Source: Micromonospora tarapacensis (GTDB lineage Bacteria; Actinomycetota; Actinomycetes; Mycobacteriales; Micromonosporaceae). Taken from it: a stretch of 64,000 nt of DNA. Made by a program: the position numbers and the translations under genes. Location of the stretch: the NCBI RefSeq assembly GCF_019697375.1, contig NZ_JAHCDI010000001.1:103722-167721 (forward strand), read 5' to 3'. Shown piece by piece: positions 37,426-45,458 of this stretch. The notes beneath the pieces are model-generated. The model was not told the DNA's origin, did no database searches, and saw nothing but the letters and a program-made list of their open reading frames with translations. The first letter of the stretch is position 1; every line of letters starts with the position of its first letter.

Positions 37426-37988
37426 GGTTGGTTCGGTGGACACCGGACGATCTCCTCCGGCGGCTGGACGACGTGGTGGCCGTCTACGGCGAGGCGATGG
37501 GCTACCGCGCCGACCTGCTGGAGGCCCGTCGCGGCTACATCGCCACCCACGTACGCCGGCCCGGCTTCCGCGCCGTCGCCAGCCTGACCAGCGAGGGCCG
37601 CCTGGCCGGCTTCGGCTACGGCTATGTCGGCGGCCCCGGCCAGTGGTGGCACGACCAGGTCTGGCGGGCGCTGGACCCGGTCACCCGGCAGCGCTGGCTC
37701 ACCGACTGCTTCGAGGTGGTCGAGCTGCACGTCCGGCCGCCGGCCCAGGGGCACGGCCTGGGCGCCGGGCAGCTGCGCGCCCTGCTGACCATGGCCGACG
37801 GGACGACCACGCTGCTGTCCACCCCGGAGGCCGACGAGGGCACCTCGCGGGCCTGGCGGCTGTACCGCCGGTTCGGCTTCGTCGACGTGCTGCGCGACTT
37901 CCGCTTCCCCGGCGACGAGCGCCTGTTCGGAGTGCTCGGCCGGGACCTGCCCCTGCCGGCGCCGACGCACCCGCCCGCCCGGCCGTGA
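37422..37988 (+). CDS. GNAT family acetyltransferase in the carotenoid operon
   Basis: 188-residue GNAT protein. The acetyl-CoA loop is VVELHVRPPAQGHGLGAGQLRALL near residues 100-122, and the end shows RAWRLYRRFGFVDVLRDF, typical of GNAT beta-6/7. Overlaps both neighbours by four bases (ATGA, GTGA), so it is co-translated with the CrtA-like and CruF genes. A role in modifying the carotenoid glycoside is conceivable but not shown; GNATs usually act on amines. Confidence 0.85.
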   Translation: MRLVRWTPDDLLRRLDDVVAVYGEAMGYRADLLEARRGYIATHVRRPGFRAVASLTSEGRLAGFGYGYVGGPGQWWHDQVWRALDPVTRQRWLTDCFEVVELHVRPPAQGHGLGAGQLRALLTMADGTTTLLSTPEADEGTSRAWRLYRRFGFVDVLRDFRFPGDERLFGVLGRDLPLPAPTHPPARP

Positions 37989-38851
37989 ACGGAAGGTCAC
38001 CGGCCAGGGTCTGCTCCTGGGCGCTGCTGGCCCTGTTGGTGCTGGCGCAGATCTGCTACCCGCTGACCGGCGGGACGGCCCGGGCCCGGCTGACGGTGGC
38101 CACCGTCGTGCTCGGTTACCTGCTCTCGGTCGGTCACGCGCTGACCAGCCGCGGGCCACGGGCGGCGGCGGCGCTGGTCGCGGTGGCCACCGGCGGCGGG
38201 TTCGCCATCGAGGCGCTCGGGGTGGCCACCGGCTTCCCGTTCGGCAGCTACGACTACTCCGGCCAGCTCGGCCCGAAGCTGGCCGGGGTGCCGTTGATCA
38301 TCCCCCTGGCCTGGACCTGGATGGCCTGGCCGGCCTGGCTGGTGGCGGTCCGGCTCACCGGCGGGCGACGGATCAGCGGGTTCCGCGCCGGGCCGGCGGC
38401 GCGATGGCGGTGGCCGGGGCGGATCGCGCTGGCCACGGTCGGACTGGCCGCCTGGGACCTCTTCCTCGACCCGCAGATGGTGGCCGAGGGCCACTGGGTG
38501 TGGCGGGACCCCACCCCGGCGCTGCCCGGCCTGCCCGGCATCCCGGTCAGCAACTACCTGGGCTGGTTGCTGTTCGCGGTGCTGATGACGACCGCGCTGC
38601 GCCCGCTCGCCGGGTCCGCCGTGGCCACCACCGACGCCCGCGACCATCCGATGTACGCGCTCTACCTGTGGACGTACGGCTCCAGCGTGCTGGCCCACGC
38701 GGTCTTCCTCGACCTGCCCGCCTCGGCGCTGTGGGGTGCGGCCGGCATGGCGGTGGTCGCGGTGCCGCTGGCGGTCACCCTGCTGCGGACCCGCCGGGCC
38801 GACCACCGCGACGCCGGCTCGCCGCGATCCCCGGTCGACGTCGCGGCATGA
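37985..38851 (+). CDS. cruF: Carotenoid 1',2'-hydratase-type protein CruF
   Basis: 288-residue membrane protein of the DUF422/CruF family, which hydrates the psi end of carotenoids before glycosylation. About seven membrane helices; conserved GFAIEALGVATGFPFGSYDYS, LIIPLAWTWMAWPAWLVA, AAWDLFLDPQMVAEGHWVW and IPVSNYLGWLLFA are all present (split at about residues 70-90, 100-115, 150-170 and 183-195). GTG start coupled to the GNAT; its stop overlaps the glycosyltransferase start. Confidence 0.88.
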   Translation: MNGRSPARVCSWALLALLVLAQICYPLTGGTARARLTVATVVLGYLLSVGHALTSRGPRAAAALVAVATGGGFAIEALGVATGFPFGSYDYSGQLGPKLAGVPLIIPLAWTWMAWPAWLVAVRLTGGRRISGFRAGPAARWRWPGRIALATVGLAAWDLFLDPQMVAEGHWVWRDPTPALPGLPGIPVSNYLGWLLFAVLMTTALRPLAGSAVATTDARDHPMYALYLWTYGSSVLAHAVFLDLPASALWGAAGMAVVAVPLAVTLLRTRRADHRDAGSPRSPVDVAA

Positions 38852-39975
38852 CCGCCGCACTCGTCCTGCTGTGCGGTGTCGCCGCGCTGACCGCGCACAC
38901 CGTGGTCAACGCCGGCCGGTGGCTGCGCCGCCCGACCGACCGGCCGGTGGCGGTCACCGAGGCGGTGACGGTGCTGCTGCCGCTGCGCGACGAGGCCACC
39001 CGGGTCACCCCGTGCCTGCGCGCCCTGCTCGCCCAGCGCGGCGTGCCCGGGCTGCGGGTCGTGGTGCTCGACGACGGCTCGGGCGACGGCACCGCCGACG
39101 TGGTCCGCGCGGTGGCCGCCGACGACCCCCGGGTCACCCTGCTCACCGGTGCCGCCCCGCCACCGGGCTGGCTGGGCAAGCCGCACGCCTGCTGGCAGCT
39201 GGCCAACCGTGCCGAGGAGTCGGCCACCGTGTTGGTCTTCGTGGACGCCGACGTGGTGCTCGGCCCGTACGCCGTGGCGGCGGCGGTCACCGAACTGCGC
39301 GCCGCCGGGGCGACGCTGCTGTCGCCGTACCCTCGGATCGTGGTGCGGACGGCGGCCGACCGGCTGGTGCAGCCGCTGTTGCAGTGGCTGTGGCTGACCT
39401 TCCTGCCGCTGCGGGCGATGGAGCGCTCGCCACGGCCGTCGCTGGCCGCGGCCGGTGGGCAGTTCCTGGCCGTGGACCGGGCCGGCTACCTGCGGGCCGG
39501 CGGGCACGCGGCGGTCGCCGACCGGGTGCTGGAGGACATCGAACTGGCCCGCGCGGTGAAGCGGTCGGGCGGCCGGATCGCCCTCGCCGACGGCTCCCGG
39601 CTGGCCAACTGCCGGATGTACGCGGACTGGCCGCAGCTGCGCGACGGCTACACCAAGTCGCTCTGGGCCTCGTTCGGGCACCCGGTCGCCGCCGCCGTGG
39701 TGCTGGCCCTGCTGCTCCTGCTCTACACCGCGCCACCACTGGTCGCCGTCGCCGCGCTGCTCGCCGGCGCACCGGCGGTGGCCGGCGTCGCCCTCCTGGC
39801 GTACCTGGTGGGGGTGGCCGGGCGGATGGTCAGCGCCCGGGCCACCGGCGGGCGGTCGTGGCCCGACGCGCTGGGCCACCCCGTTTCGGTGGCGGTCCTC
39901 GGTTGGTTGACCCTGCGGTCGTACCATCTGCGCAAGCGGCGGCGCCTGTCCTGGCGCGGCCGGCCGGTGGGCTAG
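38848..39975 (+). CDS. GT2 carotenoid glycosyltransferase (CruC type)
   Basis: 375-residue GT2 enzyme anchored in the membrane. N-terminal helix, then TVLLPLRDEATRVTPCLRALL, VVLDDGSGDGTADVV, metal site VFVDADVVLG near residue 132, acceptor loop LEDIELARAVKRSGG, and three C-terminal helices with TKSLWASFGHP. In Salinispora the enzyme that glycosylates sioxanthin is of this class and is encoded with CruF; substrate assignment here follows that context. Coupled to cruF by ATGA. Confidence 0.85.
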   Translation: MTAALVLLCGVAALTAHTVVNAGRWLRRPTDRPVAVTEAVTVLLPLRDEATRVTPCLRALLAQRGVPGLRVVVLDDGSGDGTADVVRAVAADDPRVTLLTGAAPPPGWLGKPHACWQLANRAEESATVLVFVDADVVLGPYAVAAAVTELRAAGATLLSPYPRIVVRTAADRLVQPLLQWLWLTFLPLRAMERSPRPSLAAAGGQFLAVDRAGYLRAGGHAAVADRVLEDIELARAVKRSGGRIALADGSRLANCRMYADWPQLRDGYTKSLWASFGHPVAAAVVLALLLLLYTAPPLVAVAALLAGAPAVAGVALLAYLVGVAGRMVSARATGGRSWPDALGHPVSVAVLGWLTLRSYHLRKRRRLSWRGRPVG

Positions 39976-39994
39976 GGCCCTGGAGGGCGCGGGT

Positions 39995-41480
39995 ATGGCG
40001 CGGATCGTGGTCGTCGGCGCCGGCGTGGGTGGGCTGGCCGCCGCCGCCCGGCTGGCCGTCACCGGGCACCAGGTGACCATCCTGGAACGCGCCGAGGTGG
40101 TCGGCGGCAAGCTGGGGCGGCACACCCGGGACACCCCCGAGGGTTCGTTCCACTTCGACACCGGCCCCAGCCTGCTCACTCTGCCCGAGGTCTGCCACGA
40201 GCTGTTCGAGGCGACCGGCGCCAAGCTCGACGAGTATCTCGACCTGGTACCGCTGGACCCGATCGTGCGGCATGTCTTTCCCGGCGGCGGCCCGGTGCTC
40301 GACTCGTGCGCCGATCCGGCCGACTTCACCGCCCGGATCGGCGCGGCCCTCGGTGACCGGGCCGCCGCCGACTGGCAGCGGCTGTGGCGGCGCGCCGCCC
40401 GGGTGTGGCGGGCCTCCGAACGCGACATCCTGCGCCGCCGGATCGACTCCCCCGCGACCTGGCCCGGCTGGCCTGGCGGCTGGGCGACCTGGCCGCGATC
40501 CGGCCGGGGCAGAGCCTCCGCGGGCTGGGTCGCGCCCTGCTGTCCGACCCACGGCTGCGGATGCTGCTGGACCGCTACGCCACCTACGCCGGCGCCGACC
40601 CGCGCCACGCGCCGGCCGCACTGGTCGCGGTCCCCTACGCCGAGCTGACCTCCGGCGGCTGGTACCTGCGCGGCGGGCTCGGCACCCTCGCCGACGCGCT
40701 GCTGTCGCGCTGCCTGGACCTCGGCGTGGTCGTGCGGACCGGTGCCGCGGTCACCCGGATCGACGCCGTGGGCGGCCGGGTGCATGGGGTACGCGTCGCC
40801 GACCAGACCGCCCCGGTCCCCGCCGACGTGGTGGTGGCCAACGTCGACGCGCTCACCGTATACCGGGACCTGCTGCCCGACCCGCGCCGGCTGGCCGGGC
40901 TCACCGACCGCAGCCTGGCCGGCTTCGTGCTGCTGCTCGGCGTACGCGGCGACTCGGGGCTGGCCCACCACAACGTCTTCTTCCCGGGCGACTACGACGC
41001 CGAGTTCGACGCGGTCTTCGGCGATCCGGGGCGGGGGGTACGGGCCCGACCGGCCGCCGACCCGACGGTCTTCGTCACCGTCGCGGCCGACCCGGCCGTC
41101 CGCCCGTCCGGGCACGAGGCGTGGTTCGTGCTGGTCAACGCCGCCCGTCAGGGCACCGCGCCGGGGCGGTCGACTGGCGCCGGCCGGGGTTGGCGCAGGC
41201 GTACGCCGACCGGATCCTCGACGTGCTGGCCGACCGTGGGGCGGACGTGCGCGACCGGCTGCTGTTCCGCGACGTCCGCACCCCGGCCGACCTGGCCACG
41301 GCCACCGGCGCGCCGGGCGGCACCATCTACGGCACCGCCGGCGGCCTGCTCCGCCCGGCCAATCGGGGGCCGGCCCGCGGCCTGTGGCTGGTCGGCGGCT
41401 CCAGCCACCCGGGCGGCGGCCTGCCGATGGTGACCCTGTCCGCGCAGATCGTCGCCGACGCGATCGGCCCAGCCTGGTAG
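39995..41480 (+). CDS. Carotenoid desaturase/ketolase, CrtI/CrtD-like (two frame breaks)
   Basis: FAD-dependent desaturase family. Dinucleotide motif VVVGAGVGGLAAAARLA near residue 4, then VVGGKLGRHTRD, FHFDTGPSLLTLPEV, and the C-terminal FAD motif GLWLVGGSSHPGGGLPMV. CrtD-type C3',4' desaturases accompany CruF and CruC in myxol- or sioxanthin-like pathways. Frame breaks at 40449-40453 (CCCCC, between RRRIDS and RDLARLAWRLG) and 41163-41166 (GGGG, between QGTAPG and VDWRRPGLAQ). One added base at each gives 495 residues. Starts 19 bases after the glycosyltransferase. Confidence 0.87.
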
Positions 41481-41481
41481 G

Positions 41482-42171
41482 TCAACCGGCGTCGAGCAGC
41501 GCCCGGCGGACTGCGGAGAGCAACTGCCCCAGCCCGAAGGCGGCCAGCAGCACCCAGACCGCGGTCGCCATGGTGATGGTGCCGGCCGCCAGGTCGGCTT
41601 GGACCAGCCCGGTCAGGCCGGCCAGCAGCAGCCCGGCCACGGCCACGCAGACCCGGGTGGGCCGCTCCCCCACGGTGACCGCGCCGATCTCCCGCATGCC
41701 GGCGGCGACCGCGCGGGCCCGGGCGTACTCGTGCAGCCAGGACAGCGCGCCGCCGGCCGCCACCAGCGCACCCGGCGCGCCGACCAGCCAGAACGCCACC
41801 AGCCAGGCGGCCTCGCCGAGCCGGTCGGCCAGCGAGTCGTAGACGTAGCCGAGCCGGGTGGTGCGGCCGGTGGTCACCGCCACCGCCCCGTCGACGCTGT
41901 CGGCGACCGAGGCGAGCAGCACGAACAGCGCGCCCAGGAACGGCCCGTCACCGGGCCGGACCGCGAGCAGCGGTACGCAGAGGCAGAGCAGCACCCCGAC
42001 CACCGTCACCGCGGTCGGGCCGACCCGCAGCCGGCCCAGCAGGAACCCGAGGTGGTAGGAGAAGCGCAGCCAGCCGCGTACCACCGGGGTGGCGGCCCGG
42101 GGATCGAATCCGCCGTGCAGCCGGGCCCACGCCGTGGCGTACTCGTTCCAGTTCAGCTGTCTGCCCACCAC
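41482..42171 (-). CDS. CDP-alcohol phosphatidyltransferase family protein
   Basis: 229-residue membrane protein with about six helices. The CDP-alcohol motif region reads ADSVDGAVAVTTGRTTRLGYVYDSLADR: the aspartates of D-x2-DG and the later G-x3-D-x3-D are kept, but the usual AR after DG is AV, and spacing is slightly changed (positions about 91-118). Substrate unknown. It is convergent with the carotenoid operon, its stop one base from the end of the desaturase. Confidence 0.75.
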   Translation of the reverse strand: MVGRQLNWNEYATAWARLHGGFDPRAATPVVRGWLRFSYHLGFLLGRLRVGPTAVTVVGVLLCLCVPLLAVRPGDGPFLGALFVLLASVADSVDGAVAVTTGRTTRLGYVYDSLADRLGEAAWLVAFWLVGAPGALVAAGGALSWLHEYARARAVAAGMREIGAVTVGERPTRVCVAVAGLLLAGLTGLVQADLAAGTITMATAVWVLLAAFGLGQLLSAVRRALLDAG

Positions 42172-42214
42172 GGTTCAACCGTCACGGCGGCGCTGAGGTG
42201 TCGCGCGCCGGGTG

Positions 42215-43132
42215 TCACGTCGCGGCGCTCACCCGCAGGTTCTGCCAGATCTCCCGGGTCGCGGTGGACCGGTTGAAGGTGATGAAGTGGATCCCGGGGA
42301 CCCCCTCGTCGAGCAGCCGCCGGCACATCTCGCTGGTCTGCTCGATGCCGAGCCGGCGGACCGCCTCCGGATCGTCGGCGACCCGCTCGAACCGGGCGGC
42401 CAGCACCGGCGGGAAGGGCGCCCCGGACAGCTGCTCCGAGCGTTCGATGGTGCCGATCCGGGTCACCGGCATCACCCCGGCCAGGATCGGGGTGTCGCAG
42501 CCGGCCGCGGCCACCCGGTCGCGCAGGCGGAGGTACTCGTCGGCGTCGAAGAACATCTGGGTGATCGCGAACTCGGCCCCGGCCCGGCACTTGCGGATGA
42601 AGTGCCCGGTGTCGGTGGCGACGTCCGGCGAACGCGGGTGACGGTACGGGAAGGCGGCGACGCCGACGCTGAAGTCGCCGGAGCGGCGGACCAGGCGGAC
42701 CAGATCCTCGGCGTAGTGCACGCCCTCGGGGTGCGGTATCCACTCGCCGGTGGGGTCACCGGGCGGGTCACCGCGTACCACCAGCACGTTGCGCACGCCG
42801 GCACCGGCCAGCCGGCCGATCACGTGCCGCAGCTCGGCGACGGAGTGGTTGACCGCGGTCAGGTGCGCCATCGGCAGCAGGGTGGTCTCGGTGGCGATCC
42901 GTTCGGTGACCGCGACGGTGGTGTCCCGGGTGGAGCCGCCGGCGCCGTAGGTGATCGAGACGAACGAGGGTCGCAACGGCTCCAGCTCGCGGATGGCCTG
43001 CCAGAGCTGCCGCTCGCCCTGCTCCGTCTTCGGCGGCATGAACTCGAAGGAGAAGGTCGGCTGGCAGTCGCGGACCAGCTCCCCGATCGCCGGTTGCGGA
43101 TTCGGGAGGACCGAGGGAAGACCGAGCGCCAC
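42215..43132 (-). CDS. metF: Methylenetetrahydrofolate reductase (MetF-like)
   Basis: 305-residue TIM-barrel flavoprotein reducing 5,10-methylene-THF to 5-methyl-THF for methionine synthesis. Motifs: SFEFMPPKTEQGE near residue 28, SITYGAGGSTRDTT, LTAVNHSVAELRH, VLVVRGDPPGD, and ITQMFFDADEYLRLRD. GTG start with TAGAGT six bases upstream. The gene next to GGPP synthase in M. tuberculosis (Rv2172c) is of the same family. Confidence 0.93.
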   Translation of the reverse strand: MALGLPSVLPNPQPAIGELVRDCQPTFSFEFMPPKTEQGERQLWQAIRELEPLRPSFVSITYGAGGSTRDTTVAVTERIATETTLLPMAHLTAVNHSVAELRHVIGRLAGAGVRNVLVVRGDPPGDPTGEWIPHPEGVHYAEDLVRLVRRSGDFSVGVAAFPYRHPRSPDVATDTGHFIRKCRAGAEFAITQMFFDADEYLRLRDRVAAAGCDTPILAGVMPVTRIGTIERSEQLSGAPFPPVLAARFERVADDPEAVRRLGIEQTSEMCRRLLDEGVPGIHFITFNRSTATREIWQNLRVSAAT

Positions 43133-43138
43133 GCACCG

Positions 43139-43144
43139 ACTCTA
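43139..43144 (-). promoter_or_regulatory. Candidate -10 box for metF
   Basis: TAGAGT on the minus strand, six bases before the GTG; leaderless spacing. Confidence 0.45.
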
Positions 43145-43223
43145 GCGGGCCGGGCCGGGCATCCCCACCGGCTTCCCAGCGGCAGGGACGGCGCGGCGGC
43201 CGGCGCGCGGCCGGGAAACCGTC

Positions 43224-43275
43224 GTACCCGCGGGGTACTCCTGTGCCAGCGCCGGTGCGGTCGAGACCGCACCGG
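43224..43275. promoter_or_regulatory. Two perfect palindromes upstream of the XRE regulator
   Basis: GTACCC-GCG-GGGTAC at 43224-43238 and a ten-base stem CCGGTGCGGT / ACCGCACCGG around CGAG at 43252-43275. Both lie in the 240-base divergent region between metF and the small XRE gene. Candidate operators, or mRNA hairpins in a long leader. Confidence 0.5.
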
Positions 43276-43372
43276 GGGCCGCGCGGGGGTCAGCGTCCGA
43301 CCGGTGGCGTACCGGCACCGTCCCTGGCGGGGCGGCCGGGGCCACCGCCGCGCCGAGCCGTCCGGAGGACCC

Positions 43373-43747
43373 ATGTCCCCGTCCCCGCCCGACCCGCCGA
43401 TGACCGGCCCGGTGGTGGCCCGGCTACGGCGTGCCCGGGGCTGGAGCCAGTCCCGGCTCGCCGCCGAACTCTGCGCCGCCGCCGGCGTGTCCACGCTGAG
43501 CCGGCACGAGATCTCGCGCTGGGAGCGCCAGGTGCGCGCGCCCGGACGCTTCTGGCGCGGCTGGCTCACCCAGGTCCTTCCGGCACCGGGCGACCCGCGG
43601 ACGCACGCCGCGACCGGTGGCCGCGACCGCCCGGCCGCCCGGCGCACCCGACCGGGCACCGCCGCACCGACCGCCCGGCCCCTGAGCAGCCGGACCACGA
43701 CGCGCCGGGGGCCGGGTGGGTCGGCGCGTCGCGGCCCGACCCATTAG
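43373..43747 (+). CDS. Small XRE-type helix-turn-helix protein
   Basis: 124-residue protein. The N-terminal HTH is VVARLRRARGWSQSRLAAEL then LSRHEISRWERQVRAPGRFW (residues about 14-62); the rest is a basic, disordered tail rich in Arg, Thr and Pro. ATG with GGAGGA ribosome site. Directly precedes GGPP synthase, whose -10 box overlaps this gene's stop codon. A regulator of isoprenoid genes is a reasonable guess only. Confidence 0.75.
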   Translation: MSPSPPDPPMTGPVVARLRRARGWSQSRLAAELCAAAGVSTLSRHEISRWERQVRAPGRFWRGWLTQVLPAPGDPRTHAATGGRDRPAARRTRPGTAAPTARPLSSRTTTRRGPGGSARRGPTH

Positions 43748-43750
43748 CGT
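43745..43750 (+). promoter_or_regulatory. Candidate -10 box for GGPP synthase
   Basis: TAGCGT six bases before the GTG at 43757; its first three bases are the stop codon of the upstream XRE gene. Suggests independent leaderless transcription of the synthase. Confidence 0.45.
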
Positions 43751-43756
43751 CGGGAC

Positions 43757-44839
43757 GTGACCCACGCTGCTCCCGTTTCCCCCGTCGACCGTGCCAGCCT
43801 GCGCCAGCGGGTCGACCGGGCACTGTCGGACTTCCTCGCCGGCCGTCGCGCCTGGATGACCGGCGTCGACGACGCACTGGTGCCGGTCGCCGAGGCGATC
43901 GAGGCGTTCGTGCTGGGCGGGGGCAAGCGGCTGCGGCCGGCCTTCGCCTACTGGGGATACCGGGGCGCCGGCGGGGTGGACACCGACCCGGTGGTGACCG
44001 CCCTCGCCGCGCTGGAGTTCGTCCAGGCCAGCGCCCTGATCCACGACGACCTGATGGACCGCTCGGACACCCGCCGGGGCGAACCGGCGGTGCACCGGCG
44101 GTTCGCCGCCCGGCACCGGTCGGCCGGCTGGGGCGGCGATCCGGACGGTTTCGGTGACGCCGCGGCGATCCTGCTGGGCGATCTCTGCCTGGTCTGGTCC
44201 GACGAGCTGCTGCACTCCGCCGGGCTCGACGCCCGGGCGGTGGCCCGCGCCCGGCCGGACTTCGACGAGATGCGCACCGAGGTCACCGTCGGGCAGTACC
44301 TCGACGTGTTGACCCAGGCCACCGGCGACACCTCGGTGGAACGGGCCGGCAAGGTCGCGCGGTACAAGTCGGCGAAGTACACCGTGGAGCGACCGCTGCT
44401 GATCGGCGCGGCGCTGGCCGACGCGCCCGCCGACGTACGCATCGCCTACTCGGCGTACGGCCTGCCGCTGGGCGAGGCGTTCCAGCTGCGCGACGACGTG
44501 CTGGGGGTCTTCGGCGACCCGGCGCAGACCGGCAAGCCGGCCGGCGACGACCTGCGCGAGGGCAAGCGGACCTACCTGGTGGCGGCGGCACTGGAGGCGA
44601 CCGACGAGACCGGCCGTGCGCTGCTGCTCGGCGGGCTCGGCGACGCGGAGCTGGACGCCGCCGGGGTGGCCCGGCTGCGGGAGCTGATCGTCGCCACGGG
44701 CGCGCTGGCCCGTACGGAGCAGCGCATCGTCACGCTTACCGACTCCGCGCTCGCCGCGCTGACCGCCGTCGACCTGGACACCGAGGCCCGCCAGGCCCTG
44801 GTCGACCTGGCCATCGCCGCCACCCGCCGCGCCGACTGA
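43757..44839 (+). CDS. Polyprenyl (geranylgeranyl) diphosphate synthase
   Basis: 360-residue trans-isoprenyl diphosphate synthase, likely giving GGPP for carotenoids. First Asp-rich motif HDDLMDRSDTRRG near residue 95; second in QLRDDVLGVFGDPAQTGKPAGDD near residue 240; GGGKRLRPAF near residue 54. Chain length cannot be read with certainty; FVQASALIHDD is the usual region for size control. Counterpart of Rv2173 (idsA2) by neighbourhood. Confidence 0.93.
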   Translation: MTHAAPVSPVDRASLRQRVDRALSDFLAGRRAWMTGVDDALVPVAEAIEAFVLGGGKRLRPAFAYWGYRGAGGVDTDPVVTALAALEFVQASALIHDDLMDRSDTRRGEPAVHRRFAARHRSAGWGGDPDGFGDAAAILLGDLCLVWSDELLHSAGLDARAVARARPDFDEMRTEVTVGQYLDVLTQATGDTSVERAGKVARYKSAKYTVERPLLIGAALADAPADVRIAYSAYGLPLGEAFQLRDDVLGVFGDPAQTGKPAGDDLREGKRTYLVAAALEATDETGRALLLGGLGDAELDAAGVARLRELIVATGALARTEQRIVTLTDSALAALTAVDLDTEARQALVDLAIAATRRAD

Positions 44840-44909
44840 GCCACCCGCAGGGCGCCCGTCCGGCGTCGCGGTCCGTAGACGGCCGGCGGGTCCGCAGACG
44901 GCCGGCGGG

Positions 44910-45293
44910 TCAGAAGCCCAGGGCCTGGGCTCGGCGCTTGACCTCTCGGGCGTGGTCGCCGGCGAGGGCCGCGGCGGGGGTACCGCCGGACAGCGTGTCG
45001 TCGGGCTCGTAGAGCCAGCGCAGTGCGGCCTCGTCGTCGTAGCCCGCGTCGGTCAGCAGGGTGAGCACGCCGGGCAGGTGTTTGAGCACGATGCTGTTGG
45101 CCACCAGGTCGGCCGGGATCCGGCGGACGCCGTCGCGGCGTACCGCGAGCAACTCCCGGTCGCGGATCATCTGGTGGATCTTGCTGATCGGCAGGTCGAG
45201 CCGCTCGGCGACGTCCGGCAGGGTCAACCAGCCCGCCGCGGCGGCGGGGTCGGCCCCGGGCACGGCGGCCTCGGTGGGTACGGAGTCGGTCAC
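44910..45293 (-). CDS. Rv2175c-like DNA-binding protein
   Basis: 127-residue protein with an excisionase-like winged helix (WLTLPDVAERLDLPISKIHQMIRDREL, residues about 23-49, given in part) and the C-terminal domain LANSIVLKHLPGVLTLLTDAGYDDEAALRWLY. M. tuberculosis Rv2175c is phosphorylated by the adjacent kinase PknL. Here the gene is divergent from a Ser/Thr kinase, so the pairing is conserved. GTG at 45293 chosen to match the short family N terminus (TDSVPTEAAV). Confidence 0.85.
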   Translation of the reverse strand: MTDSVPTEAAVPGADPAAAAGWLTLPDVAERLDLPISKIHQMIRDRELLAVRRDGVRRIPADLVANSIVLKHLPGVLTLLTDAGYDDEAALRWLYEPDDTLSGGTPAAALAGDHAREVKRRAQALGF

Positions 45294-45444
45294 GCGCAAC
45301 ACCCTGCCACGCCACCCCGGCCTCCGGCCAACGACCTCCCGACAGTGGTGCCGAGCAGGGCGAACAGTGATCATCTGCGGGCGGGCGAACCCGCCGGAGC
45401 CCACCCGGCGGTAGCATCCTGTTCAACCTTCATCCCCCGACACA

Positions 45445-45450
45445 TAGACT
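45445..45450 (+). promoter_or_regulatory. Candidate -10 box for the PASTA kinase
   Basis: TAGACT eight bases before the ATG at 45459. Fits a leaderless or nearly leaderless transcript. Confidence 0.45.
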
Positions 45451-45458
45451 GCCTGCCG

